Below are positions 11,839-21,800 of a DNA stretch of 64,000 nucleotides, piece after piece (within the stretch, counting starts at the first letter, position 1; each line of letters opens with the position of its first letter). Made by a program: the position numbers and the translations under genes. Below the pieces are notes generated by a model. It made no database searches and was not told the origin of the DNA. It was given only the letters and a program-made list of their open reading frames with translations. The DNA lies in the NCBI GenBank assembly GCA_964035575.1, contig OZ037872.1, positions 186,001 through 250,000 of the forward strand, written 5' to 3'. This stretch comes from Rhynchopus sp. YZ270_cl-10 (lineage: Eukaryota; Euglenozoa; Diplonemea; Diplonemida; Diplonemidae).

Positions 11839-11875
11839 CGAAAGTGCAAACGACTCACCGTTCATCGGCGGACGC
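11839..11875 (+). repeat. H2 hairpin repeat
   Basis: CGAAAGTGCAAACGACTCACC then GTTCATCGGCGGACGC. CCG/CGG and CG/CG arms pair with bulges. Confidence 0.65.
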
Positions 11876-12391
11876 AAATTAAGCGCATCACCCGAAAGAG
11901 GTCAGCACAATTTAAAAAAAGTCTTGCAAAAAAAGGTAAAAAAAAAAGGTAGTGTTTTTCCTTAGAAGCTATGGTGAAAATTGAAGTACTTCATATACTG
12001 TAAACACAAAATATCACCATCAACATAGTCAGGACAAAAAAAGAAGACACCCATTTCCCCCCTTTTATTCTTGCGGTCTTTCAACTGTTTGTTTTTGTAG
12101 CTCAAGCGGGGTAAGAAAATAAAGAAAATAAATAAAATGAACGAAGATGAAGGGGAAGAAATTTTTTGACGAGTCTTAGCCGTACTAGGTCACCCAAAAG
12201 GAGGGAAAAGGGAAGGGGAGGAGGAGGGCGAAAAAGTGTGGGTTAGATGAGCTCACAGTGTTTGGTAACTTTTTTTTTGGTGTTCAGTATTCAGGTTGAA
12301 AAAATACCGAACCTCAAGAGAAGGGGAAAAAAATCCCCATAAAAATGACTTGCAGATATTCTAATAAATTGTTGGCTAATAAAATGCATAC

Positions 12392-12474
12392 TGTGGGTGT
12401 TATAACGTTATCCATAACGTTATGTTATTTTTGGAATGTGTTATAACGTTATCGATAACGTTATAACACCCACA
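12392..12474. repeat. Palindromic element with TTATAACGTTAT arms
   Basis: TGTGGGTGTTATAACGTTATC pairs perfectly with GATAACGTTATAACACCCACA; inner ATAACGTTAT palindromes repeat. The strand could form a long cruciform. Probably a minimal MITE. Confidence 0.65.
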
Positions 12475-13004
12475 ATATGAAAATAATAAAAAATACAAAA
12501 AAAATAATATATCAGTTAGTCAGGAGCTCTTCAAGAGTCAAAGACAGTCTTCGCGCTTTTTCCTTCAGGATTCCAAATGGGAACCCTGAAGGAACCCACC
12601 AAATCTTTGGGGCACATTTTAACCCGAACACTTTCCGAAGAGCGTGTGAAATTCACGATAGCTTACACCATAACGCTTCCGCTACAATCCTTACAGATCC
12701 TAGTGAAACTAAACCCTCTGTGAAATCCCCTCCAAAAATGTCCAAAAAATGCCATGCCATATGGGGTAATGGAACTAGCGCGAAGACTGTCTTCAAGGAG
12801 GGGGGGTTTTTTTTGAAAGGATTTCTAGAGGAAAGAAGGAAGATGGGGAAGGGAGGGGAAAGCCCCTTCTTGAGAGGGGGGTAATTTTGGTGAGCATCTG
12901 ACGTACCCTTTTTTTGGTCATTAAAAATGTTTTTTTTTCTTCTCTTCATTTTGTCTCCATACTCGCAGAGACTGGCTTGAGATTACGAAAATCAACAGAA
13001 AGTT

Positions 13005-13252
13005 GACTTGAAATACAGTCCGTTCATGACGGTGCACGACGTTGAAGTAAATGACTTTACTTGTGGTGTTACATGTAATTTTACTTGTGAAAATAGTTTA
13101 CTTGTGGCACACGTAAAAACGTAAGCGTACAGCTTAAACACAAGTAAAAAAAATGACATGTAAAACCACAAGTAAAGTAATTTACTTCAACGTCGTGTGT
13201 ACCATGACCGGGTGGACCCCAACCCTGCATATCCTACATCCATTTTGAGGTT
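13005..13252 (+). repeat. H3 hairpin repeat interrupted by a palindromic element
   Basis: Left part ACTTGAAATACAGTCCG, right part GTGTACCATGACCGGGTGG...CCTGCATATCCTACATCC. The two halves of H3 are separated by the 173-bp palindromic element at 13031-13203. Confidence 0.6.
13031..13203. mobile_element. Palindromic MITE inside H3
   Basis: Arms of almost 40 bases: GGTGCACGACGTTGAAGTAA... and its reverse complement ...TTACTTCAACGTCGTGTGTACC. The inside repeats TTTACTTGTG motifs. No coding gene. Confidence 0.65.
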
Positions 13253-13448
13253 AGCTGAAGAAGCGCTTCATGAGATGATCTACCAATACGATGTTGAGTC
13301 ATCTTGAGCTTACTGGGGGGTGGTGAATGCAAGAGGTACTCTCTTGGTATTCGACTCCCTCCAGGAATCGGAGAAGGAAAAAAAAAATAATAATAACTCA
13401 GAGAGGTATTGCACCTCTCCAGACACACCTATCCCTCAGTGGTGGCTT

Positions 13449-13857
13449 GTGTTGTGATAAATTGCCCATAATACATAGTGCACATCGCAATACAGCTGTA
13501 CTGTGATGTAAACTATTACATACAATACAACGAGGCCGTATCGGCGTCGCTAAGGCCGGCTCAAGAGTGGCTGAGGCCTGATTGTATGTATTCTTATTCG
13601 TTCGCCTCTGCCACGCCTCAGATAGGTTTTGCAGACATGCCTATTTTCAGGTGTAGTCAGTGTCGTTGCCTTGACAATACAGCTGTATTGTGTGTATTAT
13701 GTATTATAATGGGTATTTTCATCATATGCAATCAATAAATTGATAGTATATGGTGAGGGATCAACAAAAATGTTCCCCATCTTTCTTTGTATGTGACTTT
13801 GACAATACAGCTGTATTGTGTGCATTTATGTATTATAATGGGCAATTATCACAATAC
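13449..13857. mobile_element. TIR element family A, copy 2
   Basis: Same core and ends as 11341-11622, with additional AATACAGCTGTATTGTG palindromes (13675, 13804) and a partly repeated right end, making it about 130 bp longer. No coding gene. Confidence 0.7.
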
Positions 13858-13939
13858 AGCAGCTCTCCCACTCGCTCTTCTTTTTGTCGATAGCCGAAGT
13901 ACCCTTACATTTTTTCCAAACAAACACAAAAAAAGAGAA

Positions 13940-13978
13940 GTTGAAAGTGCAAACGCCTCACCGTTCATCGGCGGACGG
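13940..13978 (+). repeat. H2 hairpin repeat, near consensus
   Basis: GTTGAAAGTGCAAACGCCTC, ACCGTTCAT, CGGCGGACGG. CCG/CGG, CC/GG and CG/CG pair with bulges. Confidence 0.7.
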
Positions 13979-15211
13979 AAAAAAAAAAATTGGACTGGAA
14001 AGACATACCAAAACAAAAGGCAAACTATTTTTTTATTTCTTTTTCGTTACCAACGGGGGGGAGGTCAAATGAGAGCAACCACCTTATTCAGCACTACTCT
14101 TATTAACTCTTATTTGACCCTCCCCCTCCCAGTAAAAAAAAACGCAAAAGCCTAGACAGGGGTTGTTACACCTTCTCGGGCGAATGGGATCAGAGAAAAG
14201 CAATTAAAATAGACTTTTTGTTTTGTATTTGTTATCAGCAGGGGGAGGGGGAAGAGAAAGTGTTTTTATTTTTTTTGGGGGAGATTTTCTTTCTTCCAAT
14301 GGATTTGGTTATCAACGTGACCAGGCTGTGCCGATGGGGGTGTTTGAATGGGGTTTTTATGAAGTTTTTTGTTTTTGTTTTATTTTGTTTTTGTTTTTGT
14401 TTTGCATTTTTTGGGGCCAGGCGGTGCCGATGAGGGAGAGAGAATAATAAAGAGACTTTTTTTTTGTTGTCGGACAAATGTCACCTACCCGTGGGTAGGG
14501 TCTGGTACCCACTCATTGCGACCCAAAGGTTAATTGTACTAAGATGTACCGTTGTTTTTGCCCAACCAGCGTACGTTGGCTGTACATGGATGTGCATGCA
14601 ACCGGTTGTGCTGGGGGGAAAACGGTGTAAGATGTAGACCCAAACTGTCCTATTTTCTTGTTGTATAAAGCGAAGTGAGAAACACGATGAAAACCAAAAC
14701 GGGGGTGAGGGACACGGGGGGAAAGCATAAAAAGCTGCAGACACCCCTCCCAACTGACTCAGGCCAGCCGGATGAAAGCACAATAAATGGGGGTGGGAAA
14801 GAGAAAAAAAAATGGTCGGATGGCATTAAGCCTCACAATGCTTGAGTCGCATCCTGAAAAAAAAAAAAGAAAAAAGCTGTTCATCTCAATAGAACTGCCC
14901 CCTTTGCGTTATTTGTAGTGTTTTTGTTCCCCATTTAACTCTCAAACATTTTTTTTTTGTGCCCTTCAAAAATGGGACTTTATTCCGCTCAGTGAGTTGC
15001 ATAATAAAAAAAAAAGTTAAGGGTGAGGGGAAACGCCTCCACGGATGCAGACGCACCCAAAAAAAATGTTTTTTTGTTTTTGTTTTTGTTCAAAAGATTT
15101 GGAAAGATTCCAAAAAACCCCTCACCACCCCTCTCCCCCAGCGTTTCGTAAACACAACGCTTTCCCTTTCTAAACCTTCTTTTTCTTTTCATTTATTTTC
15201 TCAAAATATTT

Positions 15212-16111
15212 TCAACACTGAAACCTACACTGAAGCTGCTCCATGAACTCATCGTACTTTTCATTGGACACGAGGGTTTGGAAGTCTATCGCGCAGAGAA
15301 AATGCCGTTCGAGGGTGTTCAATTCTGCGAGCTGTACACCACCGACCCCGGCGTAGTATTTGTTAGTGTAGAACAGATCTTGCCTGCTTTTTATTGAAAC
15401 CACCATTGAGGTAAGGAAGATACGGTGGAACGTCAACATATTAATCCGCAAATCGCTCCGGAATGAAAGCAGTCTGTCTAACAGAATCAACGCTACAACT
15501 ATGTCCTCTGTTTGACACAAGCTGTACTTCACCAAACGCCCGACATAGCGTGCCACAGAAACATTAGGCGGCTGAAGCGAATGGAAAACCGTATGAGGGT
15601 AATTCATTGTGTCGTTCGCACTAAACCGCACAAAGCACTGCAGCAGGTCGACCACACCCCCGACAAAGTCTTCATCCACATCGCCTCCTCCGGTATCAGT
15701 GGAGGTAGCCTTTTGTGTGGTCCGCTCCTCGGGTTGAGAGGTGGGGAGTGGTCCTTGCTCGGCAGCTTCCCCTTGGGATTGCGGAGGGGGTTGGGAGGTC
15801 TGTGCACTGTCGCATTCGGGGTATGTCGTCGCTTCTGTTGTCTCGCCTTCTGCGTACTGTGGATAGTATGCTTGGTTGTCCTGGTAGTACCCCTGCTGAG
15901 GGATGTGCCCATGGTGGTACCCATTCGCGTCATGTCCATATCCAGGTCCGGCACTGTCCGGTTCCTGGTATTGTTGGTACTCCGGTTGGTACTGTGGCTG
16001 CTGTGGGTACTGTGCGTACGGCTGCTGTGTGTAGCTCTGTTGTGGATACATCATCTCCTGCCCTGCCGTTCCACCTCCTCCGACACCATTCCGTTCGTGG
16101 AGGACCGACAT
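15212..16111 (-). CDS. PHO80-like cyclin with Q/Y/P-rich N-terminus
   Basis: Encodes about 299 residues. The first half is low complexity, rich in Gln, Tyr and Pro with repeated YPQQ/QPQY-type pieces, followed by an acidic, Thr-rich linker. The second half is a cyclin box of the PHO80/Pcl (P/U-type) family: a VDLLQCFVRFSAND-like helix, then SVARYVGRLVKYS, VVALILLDRLLSF, LTFHRIFLTSMVVSIK and the typical KYYAGVGGVQLAELNTLERHF ending. Such cyclins activate a cyclin-dependent kinase; family members act in phosphate signalling (yeast PHO80) or the cell cycle (trypanosome CYC2 group). The start is the first ATG in a pyrimidine-rich leader; the frame stays open upstream, but that stretch is Thr/His/Pro junk covering a likely splice acceptor. 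The stop is TGA. The family call is firm; the kinase partner cannot be told from sequence. Confidence 0.85.
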   Translation of the reverse strand: MSVLHERNGVGGGGTAGQEMMYPQQSYTQQPYAQYPQQPQYQPEYQQYQEPDSAGPGYGHDANGYHHGHIPQQGYYQDNQAYYPQYAEGETTEATTYPECDSAQTSQPPPQSQGEAAEQGPLPTSQPEERTTQKATSTDTGGGDVDEDFVGGVVDLLQCFVRFSANDTMNYPHTVFHSLQPPNVSVARYVGRLVKYSLCQTEDIVVALILLDRLLSFRSDLRINMLTFHRIFLTSMVVSIKSRQDLFYTNKYYAGVGGVQLAELNTLERHFLCAIDFQTLVSNEKYDEFMEQLQCRFQC

Positions 16112-16303
16112 TAGAATTGTAGGGGGAGGAGGAGAAGAGGAGAGAAGAGGAAAAAGAGAAAGGGTAAAGTTGTGGTGTATTTGGTTAATGTGTTTATGTG
16201 TGTTGTGTGTGTGTTTTTTTATACAAAAAGTTGTTCTGTTTTGGTCAGAACAAAATTGTGTGTGTGTGTGTTTTGTGTGGTGTGGGTTTCGTGAAAAACG
16301 TGT

Positions 16304-16368
16304 CTGTTGAGGAGGTGTATATTGGGAGGTGAGAGAGCGGGAAGAAAGAGGAAGAAACAAAAAGGAGG
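16304..16368 (-). promoter_or_regulatory. Candidate trans-splice acceptor, cyclin gene
   Basis: On the minus strand a long C/T-rich tract ends in CTCAACAG, 192 bases before the cyclin ATG, with no ATG between. No AG separates the second, nearer pyrimidine tract from the ATG, which favours this upstream site. Trans-splicing itself is inferred. Confidence 0.35.
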
Positions 16369-16903
16369 ATCGATTAATCGTTTGTTAAAAAATTGGTCGG
16401 TTCTCTCTGGTTTGCTTGGGCTTTGGATTTTTTTGCCAGAAAAAAAGCATTTTAGTTTGATGGTAACTGCAAAACATAAGGACAAGCAAGATTGCTTTAA
16501 ACTTTGCTGAAACAAAAGGGGGGGAGGGAAGGGTATCCTTTTTTTCTTTTTCAGAATATAAAGTTGTAATTGTAATGAGGAGGAGGAGGAGGGGAGGGAG
16601 GGGTAAAGTGGTTAATTCACTTTGAAATATTTTCTGGAAGAGGTACGGTGGGGAGGGGTGGGTGTGTGTGTTGTGTTTTTTTAAAAAATAAACAGTGCAA
16701 CCTCTTCCTACTCTCACGTAACCTTTTTTAAGTCTTTCACAGCCGCGTGTGTGGTGATTGGGTTTAAAATTCAAAAAAAGCAAAAGGAGTTACATGAAAT
16801 CACAAAGCCCTCTCGTGGCTGTGTAGTGAGGAAAAAAGGTAAGTAGGAAGAGGGAGGAAAACTGTGAAAAGGGAAAAAAATAAAGAAAGAAAAAGTTTTG
16901 TAA

Positions 16904-16936
16904 AGATGACCCTAAGCCTCTCGTGCTTAGTCACCT
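16904..16936 (+). repeat. H1 hairpin repeat, near consensus
   Basis: AGATGACCCTAAGC, loop CTCTCGT, GCTTAGTCACCT. Inner arms pair perfectly. Preceded by AGTTTTGTAA. Confidence 0.8.
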
Positions 16937-17445
16937 ATCAACAATTTTAAAGAAGAAGTTTTTATGTAGGCCTCACATTGCTTACCTTGGAAAATTATAA
17001 AAATGTGAAAAATTGTTAAGTCTCAGGCTTTGCGGCCCATAAACCAAATTGATAAAAAACCCGCATAATGGGCATCACAGGGGCACACATCTTTCACTTT
17101 TGAATTGGCGTAATGCTGTCGATTGGGGGGAAAATGACAGAAAGTTGAAAACAGAATGTCCGACAAAAACAGTACCAGTCATTTTAAGAAAAGTCACCGA
17201 GTTACTTACCGGTACAAAAAATGAATAAGCCTTGAATGAATGTGTCCCACTGAACACGCGTCCTGTTTAACAAAAGAAGTAGGGGAAAAAAATCGTAACT
17301 TTAAGTTTGAAAAAGGATTACGACACCTCCTTTTTGTTTAGGGTAAATGAAAGATAAATGTAAATGGCACAGGGACAACCAAATTGCACCTGAAGGGGGC
17401 GGGGAGACATTAAAGAGAGTGCACCATAGAGGAGAACCTGACAGA

Positions 17446-17581
17446 TGCAAGCACAGGCAAGCACATGCAAGCACATGCAAGCACAGGCAAGCACATGCAA
17501 GCACATGCAAGCACATGCAAGCACATGCAAGCACATGCAAGCACATGCAAGCACATGCAAGCACATGCAAGCACATGCAAG
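17446..17581. repeat. 10-bp minisatellite, about 13 copies
   Basis: Unit GCAAGCACAT, some copies GCAAGCACAG; open in several frames only because it repeats. Not considered coding. Confidence 0.9.
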
Positions 17582-17663
17582 GTATACTTTTTATTTTTTT
17601 TGGAGAAAGCGTTCCCTTTTTAGCTCTCCGCTGTGTCCCTCCCATAAAAAGATAAAGCCTGAA

Positions 17664-17693
17664 AGACGAATATGCCTCTCGTGCATAAGCATC
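17664..17693 (+). repeat. H4 hairpin repeat
   Basis: AGACGAATATGCCTCTCGTG then CATAAGCATC. ATATGC/GCATA-type pairing encloses the CTCTC loop. Head CCTGAA precedes it. Confidence 0.6.
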
Positions 17694-17808
17694 ATAAAAA
17701 AAAAACAAAAAAACGTAAAAAAGTTGAAGCAACAAACAAAACAACAACAAAGAAAAAACGCACTCTGATTGGATACAGGCATCAAAAGGAAGGAAAGAAA
17801 AGTTTATG

Positions 17809-17838
17809 AGATGAACCTAAGTGTCTTCTTAGTCACCT
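17809..17838 (+). repeat. H1 hairpin repeat, short stem
   Basis: AGTTTATG head, AGATGAACCTAAG, loop TGTCTT, CTTAGTCACCT, then A-rich. The inner arm is one pair shorter. Confidence 0.75.
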
Positions 17839-17904
17839 AAAAAGAAAACAATATGATTTCACCTGAGCGTCATCATCTTTTCGCAAAAAAGAAGAAAAAT
17901 TGAA

Positions 17905-17935
17905 AGACGAAAACGCGCCTCTTGTGCACACATCT
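17905..17935 (+). repeat. H4 hairpin repeat
   Basis: ATTGAA head, AGACGAAAACGCGCCTCTTG, TGCACACATCT, then A-rich tail. Confidence 0.6.
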
Positions 17936-18036
17936 AAAGAGAATATTTTAGTGTAGATACTCAACGGATGCAGACACACACCGTGTGCCAACACCCGAAA
18001 GAATGTGGGTAAGTGAAACAAAGCAACAAATATGTC

Positions 18037-18072
18037 AGATGAATGAAGGATATGCCTCCCGTGAACACATCT
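18037..18072 (+). repeat. H4 hairpin repeat
   Basis: AGATGAATGAAGGATATGCC, TCCCGTG, AACACATCTT, then A-run. AGATG/CATCT pair. Confidence 0.6.
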
Positions 18073-18321
18073 TAAAAAGGGGGGATGAGTTTATATAAAC
18101 CTTTTAGCGTTGATGTGTTCAGCCACCTAAACAAAAAGGCAATCTCTTTCACGAAAGGGGGTAAAAAAAAAGACAAACTTCTCCCAAAAAAATCCCCATC
18201 CTGGGGGGAGAACTAAAAGGTTGAACCTAAACCACCAAAGAACAGCAAAATGACAGCACTTTGTTTGGGTCCATTCCATTCATTCTTTTTAATAAAAAAA
18301 AAAACAACAAAATTAGCATTA

Positions 18322-18768
18322 CTGGGGGGGGGGGTCGAATAAAGCACGTACGTGTTTTATTAGGCGTCCCTACACTTCAGATCCTGAGGTTTAAAAAAAA
18401 AAAAAGTTTGAAAAGGCGAATAAAGCACGTACGTGCTTTATTCGCCTTTTTGAACTTTTTGGAAAGTTTTTCCAGTCACAATTTTTTTTCGATTTTTTTT
18501 TCACCCAAGAGGTGATTTTGCTGCATTTCCGAGCCAATCCCGGCTTGTGGTGGGGGATATACGGAAAAATGGACAAAATTTCAGCGACTTAAATTTTCAC
18601 AAAATACGAACTACCTTGTCACAACACAGGAAAAGTTCAAAAAGTCGAATAAAACACGTACGTGCTTTATTCGACGCAAAAAAAAGCAAAAAACCCATTT
18701 TTCAAATGCGTGCTTTATTCGACGTACGTGCTTTATTCGAATTACCTCGTTTATTCGGCCCCCCCCAG
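18322..18768. mobile_element. TA-flanked element with CGAATAAAGCACGTACGTG palindromes
   Basis: Ends CTGGGGGGGG...CGAATAAA and TTTATTCGGCCCCCCCCAG, each bordered by TA (18320-18321, 18769-18770), as in Tc1/mariner MITEs. Inside are a perfect 40-bp palindrome (18411-18450), a near-perfect 32-bp one (18644-18675) and further copies of the motif. No coding gene. Confidence 0.75.
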
Positions 18769-18866
18769 TAAAAAAAAGCAAAAAAAAAAAACTGCTTTTT
18801 TTTGTGTAAGTGGTATCCCCCCCTCCCCATCCCCCTCTCTGCTCCCATTTTTTTCTTCCACGTTCT

Positions 18867-21800
18867 CTATGAATCCGTCGATAAGAGCAAAGCGGTGCCT
18901 CGTTTAACCCAATGGTCAACCCCTTCTTTGCCTGCAGGGAGAGCGACAGTTACAACAAAACTCGGCCTCTCGCGAGTTCCGGTTCTGATTGGGTACATGT
19001 AGGTGGGGCAGTCGTAACGACCTTTAGCTGCCGTCTTTTTGCAGACAATCGGACGGAAATGGATGAAGGGCATAATTTTCGTTAACGCCATGGGTTCCGG
19101 CTCACAGAGCTGCACACCATCCCAACCTGCCCCTTCCAAATAGACACCTCTTATGTAGGTCCCTTCCTTCGCGGATTGCGTGATCGTTGTGGTCTCTGTG
19201 TCCAACACGGTGAACTCCCATCCAAGCTGGTCGATCGAAATGCCGGATTTGCGTCCATGCGCTTGTTGTAAACCTTTGAGGAATCCGGTTGGGTATGTGA
19301 ATCCGGAGAGCCAGAAGACTTTTGGAGCGCCGCGTCCCCATTGATTCATTTGGTCGACACGGAGTTTTAGGTCGTCTGCCCAGGAGGAGAGGGGTTTGAT
19401 GGTGGGGTAGTGTTTCTCCCAGCGTTCGGGGACTTTGTTGAAGAGAAGGGCTTGGAAGATGGCGTCGAGGGATTCGTTCATGATGATGAGTCCGCTGACA
19501 CCCTTCTTGACCTCGCGCAGGGAGTAGTAGATATCCTCCAGCAGGATGTTGTAGCGCTGCACCTCCTGGAAGAGGCACGTCGTCAGCGCGTCCACCTCCT
19601 CCCCCTCGTTGTTCGCCTCCACAATGCTTTCATAGTCAATAAGCTCTGGGATCTGTTGTTCCAGGGAATCGACCAAGCCAAGAACCACCTTTTCGACCGA
19701 CTGTGCACCCTCCGAACCACCAGATCCACCACTGATTTTGACAAGAAGTGTCGCATTCAAAGTCAACAAATTGTCAAGCAGATCGTTCGACCTCAAAATC
19801 TGACTCATAATGTCCGCATTACTGTGCTGTCCAAATGCTTGCGGAAGATCCTCTCCTGGAAGCTGATTGACGTATTCCTTATAGGATTGGAGGGTTCCGT
19901 CTACAGAGGGGATGTAGTAAGAGGCACACGAAGACATTTTGTACTGCGGTGTGAGAACAGCCTCGATGCTCATAAACTGTTGGATGTACGTCTGGAGGGT
20001 GCGTCTATCCCAATCATCAGTGACACGACCACCGTACGAAGCATCGCAGATTAAGAAACGCATCGTCGGGAACGGAATCGATGTCGCCAAAGGCTCTGTC
20101 ATCTCATCAATGTAGAGACTCAAGATCGCCTCAGAGACTGAGAAGTCCGAATCGTTGAAGTCATACGCAGGGTCGACGTTGTATCCAAGCGACCCAAACT
20201 TCTTCCGTTCCAGCAGCACCGCATGGAAGAAGCACAGCGAAAACAGCAGTGGACGGTAGTAATTCCTGAAGGTCGCCTTCGTGAACTGCTCTTCAGTGAT
20301 TAAATTGTAGAGTCTCGTAAGGTTGGACTTAAGGCCGGTAGGGGGCTCGGTTGTCATCTTAATAGCCTTCTGGAGAATCCCGATAGGGAACTGTGGGTGT
20401 GGAATCGAAGAGAGCCAGATTCTGAAGTTTTCATTGGGTTTTTGCGTCGGGAGGTCGTCGATAATCTTTTCCAGTGTAGGAAGCCATTTCAGCATGAGAT
20501 GGCAGTTTTGGAGGAACACCCAGCCCCCTTGCTTGGCCTGCTCATGAATCATACGCGTTGCTGTCGAGGCCTGGCCTTGGCCTAAGGCCAATGCTTTTAA
20601 CAGTCTGCCCTGCTTCTCTGCAATAGCACGCAGTTGGTCCATCGGATCGACACCAGGGGACAGAACAAAGACAAGCGGGAGGGTTGGTGCTGAGTCGCGG
20701 AAGACTGAGGTCAAATTGAACGGCGGTGGGTCCACAAACTTCTTGTCTAGGTTTTCTTCGATGAAGTTGCGCACCATAGGCACGACACGGTCAGGCCGGA
20801 CACACCGCACAACAATCATCTTCTGTAGGAGCGTCTTGTTGCAGCCCTTCCCAAGCCACTCCCCAACCACACCCGCCCACTCCGAGGAGGAGTCTTCCGG
20901 CTGTCTTGGGTCGTCCGGTGTGGGGTGCATATACCACTTCTTCCAGTCTGTGGGGCTCTGCTCGAAGGAAGCGATGATGCCGTGGAAGGCAACAAGCTTG
21001 TCCAGCTCTACAATATTGTCCCATGCCTTTTCTTCAAGCCAGTCTTCAGCAGGGTTAGGTTGGCGGCTCTCCTTGTCGATGACGGTGCCTCCCTTGATAA
21101 AGAATGCGTACTCATCGGTAGGGAACGCCTCCCCGCTAGCACGCTTCAGCAGAATTGACGACGTCATATGGAAGGAAAACAGCAGTTTATGCCGTTCGAA
21201 CAACGCACGGCATGTGTTGTCGTAGACACACCGGGTGTGCCAATCATTCAGAAGCTTGACACGGTTCGCAACAGGTTCACTCCGGCCATGCGCACCATGG
21301 ATTTCTGCAGACCCCTTGATACTCTTTTCGAAGAGGTGGATGTAAGCGTCCAACGCAAATTGGTACATATTGTCAATAGAACAAAGGTCGGACAGAACGA
21401 AGTACAGAACGGAGGCGCGCTGTGCGCAGTCGCGGTACTGTTCACGTGCCTCCTTGATGCGTTCTGCGGTGACTTCGCCTTCCTTCAGTTTGTGTGCAAT
21501 TTCGAGGGCGGTTTGCTTGGATGTCTGGAGGGTTTCGATCAGGTTCACATCGTCCAAGAGTGTGTCGTCGGCCTCGGAAAGAAGCTTCAGGATTTTGTCC
21601 TCTAACTCCTTTTCCTTGCGTTTGTATTCAGCTGTGCTGACAACAAGCTCGTCGTTTTGTTCCTCAAGCTCGCGCTGCTCGCGCGCAACAACAATCTTCA
21701 GGAGCTGCTCCTCCAACCCCTTATCCTTCACAGCGCAGTTCACCAAGGTGATCTTCGTGCAGATCTCCGGGGTGTAGTGGGGCGACGCCATCTTCGTGGT

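Larger units (their letters stand above)
11623..15211. other. Gene-free stretch with MITEs and hairpin repeats
   Basis: No supported gene. It contains H2 (11839), a palindrome (12392), an H3 copy split by a palindromic element (13005-13252), TIR element A copy 2 (13449), H2 (13940), and T-rich DNA at 14330-14410 similar to 48340-48400 (TTGAATGGG...TTTTATGAAGTTTTT). I see nothing recognisable from 14480 to 15211, the region just downstream of the cyclin stop. Confidence 0.55.
16112..18866. other. Intergenic stretch between dynein and cyclin genes
   Basis: Holds the cyclin leader with pyrimidine tracts and (GT)n, an H3-like fragment (GCCCTCTCGTGG, 16808), H1 (16904, 17809), a 10-bp minisatellite (17446), H4 (17664, 17905, 18037) and the TA-flanked palindromic element (18322). 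No coding gene. The dense run of H modules at 16800-18100 is typical of this window. Confidence 0.6.

Noticed and set aside
16112-16360. 83-codon N-terminal extension of the cyclin
   Set aside because: Thr/His/Pro/Asn-rich translation of (GT)n and pyrimidine tracts; includes the presumed acceptor region.
17301-17768. Frames over the 10-bp minisatellite
   Set aside because: Open only because the repeat lacks stops; no support as a gene.
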